From contig JAEPND010000005.1 in assembly GCA_017643585.1 (NCBI GenBank), positions 62,001 to 126,000 on the forward strand: DNA of 64,000 nt. The letters are read 5' to 3'. This DNA comes from Maricaulis sp. (lineage in GTDB: Bacteria; Pseudomonadota; Alphaproteobacteria; Caulobacterales; Maricaulaceae). This document shows positions 16,626-25,410 of the stretch, piece by piece. The position numbers and the translations under genes are program-made. The notes under the pieces were generated by a model. The model ran no database searches and was not told where the DNA came from. It saw only the letters and a list, made by a program, of their open reading frames with translations. How positions within the stretch are numbered: the stretch's first letter is position 1; each line of letters opens with the position of its first letter.

Positions 16626-17555
16626 ATGATCCGATCCACCCTCCTTGCACTGACCTGTCTGGCAACGGCTCCCGCCTTTGCAGGCGAACCGGTCGTGCTG
16701 CGCGAGAGCCTAACCATCGAAGGCGCCCAGGTCACGCTGGGCGACCTGTTCGAAGACGCTGGCGAAGCGGGCGATACAGTGATTGCCCGCGCACCGGCCC
16801 CGGGACAGCGTACATCCCTGAATGTGGAATATGTGCGCCGTCTGGCGGCTGAAAACGATCTGGTATGGGCCAATGCCGGCGGGATGCGCCGCGTCACCAT
16901 CACCCGGGCCAGCCGCGTCATTACCGGTGATGTCCTCGCGGACATCCTGGAAGGCGAGCTGTTCATGAATGAAGGCGTTCGCCACGAGGTCCGTCTCGCC
17001 AATACCGCGCTGGCCGTGCACGCACCGGTCGACAGTTTTGGCGGACTGGAAGTCCTGTCCCTGAATTACGATCCGCGCTCCAGCATGCTGGCGGCAGAGA
17101 TCCGCCCCTATGACGGCGCGGAGACTGTGCGCATAACCGGACGCGCGTATCAGACGATGGAGATCCCGGTTCTCGCCCGCCTGGTCTCTGCCGGAGAAGA
17201 GATCACCGCCAATGATATCGACTGGATCTCGGTTCGCGCAGATCGCGTGCGCCCGGATGCGGTTCTCAACCCGGATGATATTATCGGCATGGAAAGCCGT
17301 CGGGCCCTGCGTGCCGGTGAACCGCTGCGCAATTACGATCTGCAAATGCCTGTTGTCATCGCACGTGGTGAGACCGTGACCCTGATCTTCGATGCCCCCG
17401 GCATTCAGCTGACGGTGCGAGCGCGAGCGCTTGAAGATGTCGCTGACGGCGAGGTTGCTCGCTTCGTCAACCTGCAATCCAACCGTACGGTTGAAGCCCT
17501 GGCAGACGGCCCCGGCCGCGGCCGCGTCGGCTTTACCTCCACGGCCAGCTTCTAG
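16626..17555 (+). CDS. flgA: P-ring chaperone FlgA
   Basis: 309 residues. The signal peptide ends near AFAG. The C-terminal SAF-type FlgA domain is visible (GRAYQTMEIPVLARLVSAGE, then ESRRALRAGEPLRNYDL and GETVTLIFDAPGIQLTV). FlgA is the periplasmic chaperone for FlgI. It is longer than enteric FlgA because of an extra N-terminal domain, as in other alphaproteobacteria. RBS GGAG lies upstream of ATG 16626. Confidence 0.93.
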   Translation: MIRSTLLALTCLATAPAFAGEPVVLRESLTIEGAQVTLGDLFEDAGEAGDTVIARAPAPGQRTSLNVEYVRRLAAENDLVWANAGGMRRVTITRASRVITGDVLADILEGELFMNEGVRHEVRLANTALAVHAPVDSFGGLEVLSLNYDPRSSMLAAEIRPYDGAETVRITGRAYQTMEIPVLARLVSAGEEITANDIDWISVRADRVRPDAVLNPDDIIGMESRRALRAGEPLRNYDLQMPVVIARGETVTLIFDAPGIQLTVRARALEDVADGEVARFVNLQSNRTVEALADGPGRGRVGFTSTASF

Positions 17556-17572
17556 TCCGAAGGATCCATCCC

Positions 17573-18316
17573 ATGCTGAAGAAACTCGCTATCGTCGCTC
17601 TTTTGGGTCTGGGCCTTCAGGCTTGCGCGACCGACCGCATTCGCGAAGTCGGGCAGACGCCGGCCATGTCCCCCATCGCTAATCCGAACCAGCTGGTGGG
17701 TACGGGGCCGTCGCAAATTCCGATGCCGGTCCAGTCGTACCAGCAGAACCCAACCGTTCGTGCGAACAATTCGCTCTGGAATGCCAACTCTCCGACCTTC
17801 TTTGGTGATCCGCGGGCGGCACGCGTTGGCGACATCCTGACGGTCAATATCGATATCTCTGACAGTGCGCAGCTTTCCAACACTACCAGCCGCTCTCGCA
17901 CCTCGGCCGAAGACAGCGACCTGACACAATTGTTCGGCATCGATCTGACTGGCTTCTTCAACGACAATATCGACCAGTCGAGCCTGGGCAGTTTTGGCTC
18001 CACCTCCTCGCTGGACGGTGCCGGCTCCGTCAATCGCACCGAAAGCGTTTCCCTGACCATTGCTGCCCTGGTCACCCAGGTTCTGCCGAATGGGAATCTG
18101 GTCATCGCCGGACGCCAGGAGGTCCGCGTGAACAACGAGGTTCGCGAGCTTCTCATCTCCGGCATTGCGCGCCCTGAAGACATTGGCTCGGACAATACGA
18201 TCAGCCACACGCAGATCGCCGAGGCCCGCATTTCCTACGGTGGCCGCGGACATCTCTCCGATGTTCAGCGCCCCTCCTACGGCCAGGAACTCTACAACAT
18301 CCTGATGCCGTTCTAG
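17573..18316 (+). CDS. flgH: Flagellar L-ring lipoprotein FlgH
   Basis: 247 residues. The lipobox LGLQAC gives a lipidated cysteine at about residue 19. Conserved stretches include SLWNANSPTFFGDPRAARVGDILTV, NLVIAGRQEVRVNNEVRELLISG and the C-terminal GGRGHLSDVQRPSYGQELYNILMPF (all partial patterns). FlgH forms the outer-membrane L ring. Last gene of its operon; a strong terminator starts 34 bases after the stop. Confidence 0.96.
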   Translation: MLKKLAIVALLGLGLQACATDRIREVGQTPAMSPIANPNQLVGTGPSQIPMPVQSYQQNPTVRANNSLWNANSPTFFGDPRAARVGDILTVNIDISDSAQLSNTTSRSRTSAEDSDLTQLFGIDLTGFFNDNIDQSSLGSFGSTSSLDGAGSVNRTESVSLTIAALVTQVLPNGNLVIAGRQEVRVNNEVRELLISGIARPEDIGSDNTISHTQIAEARISYGGRGHLSDVQRPSYGQELYNILMPF

Positions 18317-18349
18317 GACCGAAATCCCGCCACCATCGGGTATCCACCT

Positions 18350-18383
18350 GGCCGTCATGGTTCTCCATGACGGCCTCTTTTTT
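18350..18383 (+). terminator. Terminator of flgF-flgG-flgA-flgH operon
   Basis: Perfect 11-bp stem (18350-18360 with 18365-18375, GGCCGTCATGG) with a TTCT loop, followed by TCTTTTTT. Confidence 0.93.
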
Positions 18384-18430
18384 GTGCGCTTTGTGCTTGC
18401 TGAAGCGCGTGCCGACACTAACTTGACGGC

Positions 18431-19357
18431 ATGATCGCGAAGCTGAAATCCCTGCGGCTCCGGCCCATCCAGATAGTGACCCTGGGCATTCTGAGCATGC
18501 TGGCCGCAGCCTATGCATGGGTCGTCAGCATGGTCGCCCCGGGCGCGGAGACCGCACAACAATTCTGGCCCTTCAGTCTTGTCGGTATTGCCGGCGCACT
18601 GGTCGCCAACTCCACCGGCGTCGGAGGAGGCGTCGTCTTCGTGCCGGTTTTTGCGCTGATGCGGGAAAGCGGCGTGCTGGACCTCACGCCCTCGGCGGCC
18701 GTGGGCGTGAGTTTCGCCATCCAGTGTTTCGGCATGACGATCGGCGCCCTGACCTGGGCCAATCGCTTTTATCGACGTGATGTCACGCCCGTGGAGATCG
18801 CACATCGCCCCATCGTGCGCGAGTTGGTCGTCCGCAGCCTGCTCACCGGGCTGCCGGCCCTCTTGATCACACAATACATCATCCGGGTGGATGGCGATCT
18901 CGCCTTTCTTTTGTTCAAGCTTTTCTCGATCACGCTCGGCATCTTGCTGCTCGTCCAGGTCTTCATCCTCCGACAGCCACACAGCGACCGGGAAATGCTC
19001 GAGAATTTCGATCGCCGTGCAGCACTGGCAATCGGCATCGCCGGCGGCATGGCGACGGCCCTGTTCTCTGTCGGCATCGGGGAATTGCTGGCGCTCTCGC
19101 TCTTCCTGCGTCGCTATCCGGTGGACGTCAGTGTCGCCAGCGCGGTAATCGTCTCGGCGATCACGGTCTGGTTGGGCGTCGTTTTTCACCTGCAGGCCGA
19201 CCATCTGGACTGGCGCGTCCTGGTCTTTGCCGCCCCGGCCGTGGCCATCGGCGGCTTCCTGGCGCGGCGACTTGCACACGCGCTCGGAGCCGTACGCCTC
19301 AAGATCATGACAGCCATCTGGATCATCGTATCCAGCGGAGTCTTGCTGATAATCTAG
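18431..19357 (+). CDS. TSUP-family (TauE/SafE) permease
   Basis: 308 residues with about eight hydrophobic segments. Two repeats carry the TSUP pattern: GALVANSTGVGGGVVFVPVF near residues 55-75 and GIAGGMATALFSVGIGELLALSLFL near 195-220. The family exports or takes up sulfite, sulfoacetate and related anions; the substrate here is unknown. The gene stands alone between the flgH terminator and the convergent dksA-like gene. No functional link to the flagellar genes is visible. Confidence 0.85.
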   Translation: MIAKLKSLRLRPIQIVTLGILSMLAAAYAWVVSMVAPGAETAQQFWPFSLVGIAGALVANSTGVGGGVVFVPVFALMRESGVLDLTPSAAVGVSFAIQCFGMTIGALTWANRFYRRDVTPVEIAHRPIVRELVVRSLLTGLPALLITQYIIRVDGDLAFLLFKLFSITLGILLLVQVFILRQPHSDREMLENFDRRAALAIGIAGGMATALFSVGIGELLALSLFLRRYPVDVSVASAVIVSAITVWLGVVFHLQADHLDWRVLVFAAPAVAIGGFLARRLAHALGAVRLKIMTAIWIIVSSGVLLII

Positions 19358-19365
19358 CTGACGGG

Positions 19366-19794
19366 TCAGTCGTCGCGGTGGACGCGTTCCTTGCGCTCGT
19401 GGCGTTCCTGCGCCTCGAGGCTGAGCGTGGCGACCGGGCGGGCATCGAGACGGGCCAGCGCGATCGGCTCACCGGTCTCCTCGCAATAACCATACTCGCC
19501 CTCTTCGATACGGCGAATGGCGCTGTCGATCTTGGAGATCAGCTTGCGCTGACGATCACGGGCACGCAGTTCCAGAGAACGGTCCGTCTCGGTAGACGCG
19601 CGATCCGCCAGATCCGGCAAGGCACCCATGTCTTCCTGAAGCGCAGAAATCGTGGATTTGCTCTCGCGCAGGATTTCGTCCTTCCAGGCCTCCAGTTTGA
19701 GTCGGAAGTATTCCTGCTGCCGCTCATTCATAAACGGCTCGTCGTCAGACGGCATGTAGCCCTTGGGCAACTCGATACGATTTTCGTCGCTCAT
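19366..19794 (-). CDS. dksA: DksA-family transcription factor without zinc site
   Basis: 142 residues. A coiled-coil N-terminal half (RQQEYFRLKLEAWKDEIL) is followed by a conserved C-terminal motif, GEYGYCEETGEPIALARLD. DksA binds RNA polymerase through the secondary channel and modulates initiation with ppGpp. Of the four cysteines of the Escherichia coli zinc finger only the first is kept here (others are T, S and A), as in cysteine-poor DksA homologues, so it should fold without zinc. Confidence 0.88.
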   Translation of the reverse strand: MSDENRIELPKGYMPSDDEPFMNERQQEYFRLKLEAWKDEILRESKSTISALQEDMGALPDLADRASTETDRSLELRARDRQRKLISKIDSAIRRIEEGEYGYCEETGEPIALARLDARPVATLSLEAQERHERKERVHRDD

Positions 19795-19962
19795 GACGCT
19801 TTCAACTCACTTCAAGCGGACAGGCCGCACTCCCCGAAAGCGGGGCGGAGAATATTCACACGCAAGCGCGAGTCAACGCGTTCTAGCTGTTGGACTCGAC
19901 AAATCGTTAAAATCCAACGCGTTTTTCACAGAAATGTCAGGGCAACAGATCGCCTGGGAGGC

Positions 19963-20373
19963 TTAGCCGAACTTGGCCAATTCCACGGCTGCGCGAGTCT
20001 CTACCTCGTTCAGCGCAGCTTCCAGCTGTGCATCATTGGTGTCGTCCCGGCGCGTCTGGAGCAGTTTCATCAGGGCCTCCAGCTTGGCCCGCGGGAGACC
20101 GCCTTCCAGCAGAGCCAGCTTCAGCTCATCGAGCACGTCCAGCATATCAAAGGCACGTTCCGTGGCGCGCTTGCGCGCCTCGGTGAAATCCCCGACTGAC
20201 TGCAAGGCCAGAATAGCGTCTACCGACTGGATGGACGACGCAGCCTGGGTGTTCACCGCCGCCTGGGTATGCGACGGCGTATCCACGGAAAAGCTCTGCC
20301 CACCCGCCTTGTTCGCGGACTTGGACTTGGTTGAAGAGATCGAACCGGTGGAGCTTGTTCCAGAGATTTTCAT
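19963..20373 (-). CDS. fliX: Flagellar assembly regulator FliX
   Basis: 136 residues: a disordered Ser/Thr-rich N-terminus (first 50 residues) and a helical C-terminal half (DAILALQSVGDFTEARKRA, DVLDELKLALLEGGLPRAKLEAL). In Caulobacter FliX couples basal-body assembly to FlbD activity. Two points support the call: its divergent placement from flgI, as in Caulobacter, and a perfect CtrA box about 48 bases upstream. Confidence 0.88.
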   Translation of the reverse strand: MKISGTSSTGSISSTKSKSANKAGGQSFSVDTPSHTQAAVNTQAASSIQSVDAILALQSVGDFTEARKRATERAFDMLDVLDELKLALLEGGLPRAKLEALMKLLQTRRDDTNDAQLEAALNEVETRAAVELAKFG

Positions 20374-20420
20374 GGCAGAATCACATTCCGTCGCTAGGCA
20401 TTAAGACATGAACTTGCGCC

Positions 20421-20436
20421 GTTAACAGAAACTTAA
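20421..20436 (-). promoter_or_regulatory. CtrA-type box upstream of fliX
   Basis: Read on the minus strand this is TTAAGTTTCTGTTAAC, a perfect TTAA-N7-TTAAC. It lies 48 bases before the fliX start codon. Confidence 0.8.
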
Positions 20437-20481
20437 GTCTACGCGCTCGATGGGAAATTTCTACCCGGCCGCATGCGCACC

Positions 20482-20496
20482 CGGCGGTTTTTGCCC
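20482..20496 (+). promoter_or_regulatory. ftr-like enhancer (FlbD site) upstream of flgI
   Basis: CGGCGGTTTTTGCCC fits CGGCN-N5-TGCCC, about 100 bases upstream of the predicted flgI transcription start. Confidence 0.5.
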
Positions 20497-20570
20497 CTCC
20501 CAGCACCCCGGATAATAAAACTAAGCCTATGTTTTTATGTCGCATTTTTTATACCTTCGAATTTTCGAAC

Positions 20571-20586
20571 TGGCACGTCTCTCGCA
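20571..20586 (+). promoter_or_regulatory. Sigma-54 promoter of flgI operon
   Basis: TGGCACGTCTCTCGCA matches TGGCACG-N4-TTGCW with one mismatch; the flgI ATG is 37 bases downstream. Confidence 0.8.
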
Positions 20587-20622
20587 ACAGGGTTTCCAGA
20601 ACCAAAGTTCGGAGACCGCAAA

Positions 20623-21738
20623 ATGCGCATCATCGCCCTCGCCCTTGCCGCCCTCATGCTCGCGACACCCGCCAATGCCTCGTCGCGGATCAAGGACATG
20701 GTTGATGTCGAGGATGTGCGTGAGAACCATCTTGTCGGCTACGGCCTGGTGGTCGGTCTGGACGGCACGGGTGACAGCTTGCGCAATGCCAGCTTCACCA
20801 ATCAGTCCCTCAACGCGATGCTGGAACAGTTCAACGTCAATACACGCGACGCCAATCTGAACACGCGCAATGTCGCGGCGGTCATGGTCACGGCCAGCCT
20901 GCCAGCATTCTCTTCCCAGGGCACACGCATTGATGTGACGGTCTCTGCGATCGGTGACGCGTCCAGCCTGCAGGGCGGAACGCTCGTGGCGACACCCTTG
21001 TTCGACAGTCACGGCCGGACCTGGGCCGTCGCCCAGGGCACGATGACGGTCGGCGGTTTCTCAACCGGTGGTGATGGCGCAACGATCACCCGCGGCGTTC
21101 CAACTTCGGGCCGCATTGCCAATGGTGCCCTGGTCGAGAACCCGTTTGCAGGAACGGGCTTGGACCCCTGGGCCGATATCGCAAACCGTGCCTCCCTGCG
21201 CCTGTCCCTGCGCAATCCCGATTTCACGACCGCTCGCCGCATGGCCGATGCCATCAACGCCTATATGGGCGGGGATGCTGCCCGCGCCCTTGATCCGAGC
21301 ACTGTCGAGCTGTTCCGCCCGGCCAGCTTCAATGGCGACATGATCGACCTGCTGGCCGAAGTCGAGCAGCTGCGTGTCGAGGCCGACATGCCAGCCCGTG
21401 TCATCATCGACGAAAACACCGGCACGATTGTCATGGGTGAGAATGTACGCGTTTCCATGGTTGCCATCGCCCAGGGCAATCTGACCATCACCGTGTCGGA
21501 AAGCCCGGTCGCCAGCCAGCCCTCCCCGTTCGCCAATGGTGAAACGGCGATCCTGCCGCGCACCGATGTGACGGTGGAAGAAGATGCCATGCAGCTGGGT
21601 GTGCTTGATGACACCGTGTCGCTGCGCGAACTGGTCGATGGCCTGAACGCACTGGGCGTGACGCCGCGCGACATGATCACGATCCTGCAGGCCATCAAGG
21701 CTGCAGGCGCCCTGCAAGCCGATATCGAGGTGCTGTAA
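20623..21738 (+). CDS. flgI: Flagellar P-ring protein FlgI
   Basis: 371 residues from ATG 20623; the frame is open upstream but the sigma-54 promoter lies inside that extension. A signal peptide (IIALALAALMLATPANA) is followed by the family start SRIKDMVDVEDVRENHLVGYGLVVGLDGTGD (partial pattern) and the C-terminal TVSLRELVDGLNALGVTPRDMI. FlgI forms the periplasmic P ring. First gene of flgI-flgJ/cheL-flgN-like. Confidence 0.96.
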   Translation: MRIIALALAALMLATPANASSRIKDMVDVEDVRENHLVGYGLVVGLDGTGDSLRNASFTNQSLNAMLEQFNVNTRDANLNTRNVAAVMVTASLPAFSSQGTRIDVTVSAIGDASSLQGGTLVATPLFDSHGRTWAVAQGTMTVGGFSTGGDGATITRGVPTSGRIANGALVENPFAGTGLDPWADIANRASLRLSLRNPDFTTARRMADAINAYMGGDAARALDPSTVELFRPASFNGDMIDLLAEVEQLRVEADMPARVIIDENTGTIVMGENVRVSMVAIAQGNLTITVSESPVASQPSPFANGETAILPRTDVTVEEDAMQLGVLDDTVSLRELVDGLNALGVTPRDMITILQAIKAAGALQADIEVL

Positions 21739-22073
21739 TGGACGAGCTCCTCAACCTGCAAATGGCCAATGCGGTTGGAGCATCCCGCTCCAACACACAG
21801 GCCCCCAATATCGAGGGCGCGCGCAGCGAAGCGGAAGCGCGTGCCGTTGCCGAGGATTTCGAGAGCTTCTTCCTGTCCCAGATGGTGTCAGCGATGTTCG
21901 CGAATGTCGGCGAGGAAAATCCGTTTGGCGGCGGTGCAGGCGAAAAGGCCTTCGCCGGATTGCTGCACGAGGAATACGCCAAGGTCATGGCCCAGTCCGG
22001 CGGACTGGGACTGGCGGATCGGCTGACATCAGAAATCCTGCGTTATCAGGAAGCAGGGGGAGAACAAGCATGA
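21738..22073 (+). CDS. flgJ: Rod-binding protein (FlgJ N-domain, CheL-like)
   Basis: 111 residues. Its start shares one base with the flgI stop (TAATG). The rod-binding motif VAEDFESFFLSQMVSAMF (about residues 36-53) and KAFAGLLHEEYAKVMAQSGGLGLADRL match the N-terminal domain of FlgJ. The muramidase domain of enteric FlgJ is absent, as in Caulobacter, where this protein is named CheL. Expected role: rod-cap scaffold. Confidence 0.9.
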   Translation: MDELLNLQMANAVGASRSNTQAPNIEGARSEAEARAVAEDFESFFLSQMVSAMFANVGEENPFGGGAGEKAFAGLLHEEYAKVMAQSGGLGLADRLTSEILRYQEAGGEQA

Positions 22074-22519
22074 CGGAACTGGCAGCTGCGAATGGTGCCG
22101 AACGGGCGCAGGCCCTGCTCAAGCTGACACAGCGTTTGACGGATTTGATCCGCCAGGAAACATCGCTGTTTCAGGAGCGTCGTCCGCAGGATGCCCTGCA
22201 CCTGCAGGACGAGAAATCAAAACTGGCCAACATCTATAGAGTGGAGGTGTCTCGGGCACGCCAGGAGCCGCAGCGATTTGCCGGTGCCAGCGCGCCGGTC
22301 AAGGACGCCCTGCGCGAGGCAACGGAAATGTTCCACAAGGCCCTCGCGGAAAACGGTCATGCCGTGGCTGCGATGAAGACGCTGACCGAAGGCGTGGTCA
22401 AGGCCATCGCCGACGAGGCTGCGCGTCAGAAATCAGCGGGGGGTGGATATGGCCCTGGCGCCGGCCATCGTGCGGTGGCCCCGGGCGCGATGAACATCGC
22501 GCTGAACCAGACCGCCTGA
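22070..22519 (+). CDS. FlgN/FlbY-like flagellar protein
   Basis: 149 residues, almost all helix, overlapping the previous gene by four bases. The N-terminal helices (ALLKLTQRLTDLIRQETSLFQERR, then DALHLQDEKSKLANIYRVEV) have the FlgN-like pattern of chaperones for hook-associated proteins. In Caulobacter the gene after flgI and cheL is usually called flbY or flgN-like. The tail after residue 120 is Gly/Ala-rich and probably disordered. The assignment rests mainly on position and fold pattern. Confidence 0.7.
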   Translation: MTELAAANGAERAQALLKLTQRLTDLIRQETSLFQERRPQDALHLQDEKSKLANIYRVEVSRARQEPQRFAGASAPVKDALREATEMFHKALAENGHAVAAMKTLTEGVVKAIADEAARQKSAGGGYGPGAGHRAVAPGAMNIALNQTA

Positions 22520-22540
22520 TACTGGTTGCATCCCAAGAAT

Positions 22541-22565
22541 AAAGCCCGCTTCGGCGGGCTTTTTT
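22541..22565. terminator. Bidirectional terminator between flgI operon and flaEY
   Basis: AAAGCCCGC-TTCG-GCGGGCTTT stem (22541-22549 with 22554-22562) followed by T residues on the plus strand and by TTTATTC on the minus strand. It separates two convergent operons. Confidence 0.92.
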
Positions 22566-22569
22566 GTGT

Positions 22570-25329
22570 CTAGAAAAAGAGCGCGCCCGTCGCGCCAGAG
22601 GGCCCTTGGGCCAGACGGGACAAACCGGCCTGGTAGTTCGCCAGCTGGGCATTGTAATACGCCGGCACCGCCCCACCGGTCTTGCCGTTCTGGGGACCTT
22701 CAAGCAGCGCCTTCAATGCCGGGTCCGTGGTGATATCGCGATAAGCACGCTGGACCTTGGACATGGCCGCCTGCAGCGCATCCATGGCGTCCTCGGACGT
22801 ATCTTCATCCGCCAGTGACAGGACGTTGGGCAGGTCCAGCGAGAAGAGCGGTGGCGCATCGACCGACTTGTCATCATCGTCATCAAGCAGGGAACCAGTA
22901 TTGACCACAGCGCCCGGCTCGATGCCTAGCGATTTGAGCAAATCGCGACCGGTCTCGCCGGCGAACAATTCGATCCGGTGATCCTCCGCAGCCTTGATCC
23001 GCAGCTGATCGCCCGCACTGCTGCGGCGTACATCCGCTGTGCCATCCAGCACAAGATGCGCGTTAATCTTGAATGTCAGCGACCGCATCGTGTCATCGGC
23101 GTCGATGGAGATCTTCTTGCGTCGGCCACCGTCCACGGAAATGTAGAAATGGTCGCCTTCGCGGGCCGCGCTCCGGTCGGTAATCACCCGACTGTCGGAA
23201 TAGGTCAGGGATCCCGAGGGCAGCCCCATGGCGTCCAGCACGCTGTCACCCTGACTTTGAACAACGATGCCCGTGGACTCTGCGATGCCGCTGCGACCGG
23301 AAATTTGGGTCGCCCAGTCCAGCGCACCCGTTGTCGCATCCACCCGCGCGGCAAAAGCGTCGCGGTCACCGTTCAGGGTCGCGCCAGGCAGTGTGCCATC
23401 CGTCTTGCCCGCCAGATAAACCTTGCCGTCGCTGACGGTTACCGCATTGGCCATTTCGTCACCCGCTGATCCCACGAAAGTCGTGTAGTTCAAGCTTGGG
23501 GTGGCGCCGTCAGTCATCTTGACCAGGAAGGCATCGCGGACACCGCCGGCATGGCCGCTCAGGGGCGCACTCAGCGCGAAGCTGGATCCGGCAGATCCTG
23601 CCACATAGATATCCGTGCCATCGCTGATGATCTGTCCGATCCGGCCATCTTCCAGATCGCCCAGGCTCTGCTCCCAGCTCGCGGCAGACGTGCCATCGGC
23701 TGCATCATACTTGCGCACGACACCGACACCGTCTTCCTCGCTGGCAACCAGCAGGCTGCCATCATCGGCGATGGCCAGAGAGGCGATCTTGTCCTCCCCA
23801 GCCCCGCCAATGCGGCGAGTATACTGGGTTGTTCCATCAGACCCGATGGCGCGGATATATCCATCCGAAGCCCCGCCCAGATGGGTCTGGTCGCCGAATG
23901 TCGATTCGCTGCGCCCGGCGACATAAACCGTACCGTCCAACCCGATCGCCACACTGTCCGCAGTGTCATCATCGCGACTGCCGAAACGCTGCATCCACTG
24001 TTCAACGCCATCGCCATTATACTTGGCCACGACCGTGTCCGTACCACCGATATCGGTCGTGGAGCCAAGACCGCCAGACACCTGGCCTGCGATCACGACA
24101 TTGCCGTCATCATCAACATTGATGGTCGTACCAGCCGCATCCTCTGATGCGCCTAGCACGCGGCTCCAAAGCTTGTTTCCAAGACTGTCATACTTGGCAA
24201 GAACGAGATCCTGCTCCCCCTTGATCACCTGGCCATCCACCGTATGGGAGGTTTCGCCCACGACGTAGATGCCCCCGTCCGCAGACGCGGCGCTGGCGTG
24301 AATTTCAAGCGGATTGCTTTCGGTCTTGGTCCGGGTCTCGCCGTCCTCGCCACCAACCACATCCACTTCACTCGTTGTCGCGTCAGCTTCCCAGCGCGAG
24401 GATGCACCTACAGTCGGGTCGCCACTGGCCAGATCGGTCAGTTTGACGAACTGGCCACCTGCCGTGTCATTGAGGCCCGAGGTGCCTGTCAGATAGACGG
24501 CCGCCTCGCCGGTCGGAGAACTGAAACTGATCCGCTCGGTCGAGATCCCGCTGACCTTGAAGCCGAAATCATTGCCCTCGACGACGCCGAACTCGTTCTT
24601 CTCGCCCAGCTTCACGCGGCTGAACTTGGTCAGCATGCCGGCTGCGTCGAGCTGCGTGTTGATGTGCTCGGCGATATTGTCGAGATTTCGGGTCGTCGCG
24701 CCCATATCGGCAAGATCGATGGCGATATTGGTCGTCACGCCATTCTTGACCACCGAGATATCAAACTGGACATCGCCGGTCAGACTGGCGACTTCGGCGT
24801 CGAAATCCCCTGAATGCACCAATCCCGTCGTGAAGGTCGAGCTACCACGGGAAATCGCGACCTCGCTCTCCATATTGCGCAGCTCTTCGCCCTTCAGGAG
24901 ATTGACTTCCGTCAGATCCAGGGACTGGAAATACGTGTCGAGCTGCCCAATGCCCTCCTGGAAACGATTTTCCAGAAATGTACGACGCGACGCATCCGTC
25001 TCCTTGTCCTTGGCTTCTTCGGCCAGGGCTGCAAGGCGCTTGAGCCCCTGGTGCAGAGAGAACAGGCTCTTGTGATCAGCGGGGGCGTCGAGCGTGGAAA
25101 ACTCGCGTGTCGGGTCCTTGAAAAAAACACCCGTCGCCAGGACGCTGCGGCGCATTTCCTCCAGCGAGCTGACATCGCCACGCACATCCCAGGGCGTCAC
25201 CACGTCGGCTGCAGACGATGCGCTGGACCGGCTGGCGCCAGACAGCGATGAACTGGAGGCGAGCGAGCTGGAGAGCTTGGCATTGTACCAGCCCGTCAGC
25301 ACATTCATGTCCAGTCCGATGATTGACAT
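22570..25329 (-). CDS. flaEY: FlaEY-like flagellar protein with internal beta-propeller
   Basis: 919 residues from ATG 25329. Helical, hook-associated-like segments sit at both ends (about 60-165 and 840-910). Two beta domains of the type found in flagellin and hook-associated proteins lie near 185-270 and 715-805. Between them, about 340-690, are six or more SBBP-type propeller blades, each built on a D-x-x-(V/L)-x-K-Y/I then G-x-x-x-W-x-x-x-(F/L)-G and D-G-x-(V/I)-Y-(V/I)-A-G pattern. The layout resembles the Caulobacter protein called FlaEY, which is linked to filament formation; its mechanism is unresolved. No signal peptide is visible, which fits type III export or a cytoplasmic role. 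It follows the SpsF-like gene by 81 bases on the same strand. Confidence 0.7.
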   Translation of the reverse strand: MSIIGLDMNVLTGWYNAKLSSSLASSSSLSGASRSSASSAADVVTPWDVRGDVSSLEEMRRSVLATGVFFKDPTREFSTLDAPADHKSLFSLHQGLKRLAALAEEAKDKETDASRRTFLENRFQEGIGQLDTYFQSLDLTEVNLLKGEELRNMESEVAISRGSSTFTTGLVHSGDFDAEVASLTGDVQFDISVVKNGVTTNIAIDLADMGATTRNLDNIAEHINTQLDAAGMLTKFSRVKLGEKNEFGVVEGNDFGFKVSGISTERISFSSPTGEAAVYLTGTSGLNDTAGGQFVKLTDLASGDPTVGASSRWEADATTSEVDVVGGEDGETRTKTESNPLEIHASAASADGGIYVVGETSHTVDGQVIKGEQDLVLAKYDSLGNKLWSRVLGASEDAAGTTINVDDDGNVVIAGQVSGGLGSTTDIGGTDTVVAKYNGDGVEQWMQRFGSRDDDTADSVAIGLDGTVYVAGRSESTFGDQTHLGGASDGYIRAIGSDGTTQYTRRIGGAGEDKIASLAIADDGSLLVASEEDGVGVVRKYDAADGTSAASWEQSLGDLEDGRIGQIISDGTDIYVAGSAGSSFALSAPLSGHAGGVRDAFLVKMTDGATPSLNYTTFVGSAGDEMANAVTVSDGKVYLAGKTDGTLPGATLNGDRDAFAARVDATTGALDWATQISGRSGIAESTGIVVQSQGDSVLDAMGLPSGSLTYSDSRVITDRSAAREGDHFYISVDGGRRKKISIDADDTMRSLTFKINAHLVLDGTADVRRSSAGDQLRIKAAEDHRIELFAGETGRDLLKSLGIEPGAVVNTGSLLDDDDDKSVDAPPLFSLDLPNVLSLADEDTSEDAMDALQAAMSKVQRAYRDITTDPALKALLEGPQNGKTGGAVPAYYNAQLANYQAGLSRLAQGPSGATGALFF

Positions 25330-25410
25330 CAACGCAGTCCTTTTGGTTCTGCTGCTCAATATGGCGCATGAACACAAACAAAGCGTTGAGAAATGGAGTT
25401 AATGCGGCAC

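Noticed and set aside
17552-19279. 575-codon minus-strand open frame across flgH and the TSUP gene
   Set aside because: It lies opposite two clear genes, has shadow-type composition (D, Q, R and H rich), and has no RBS or family motif.
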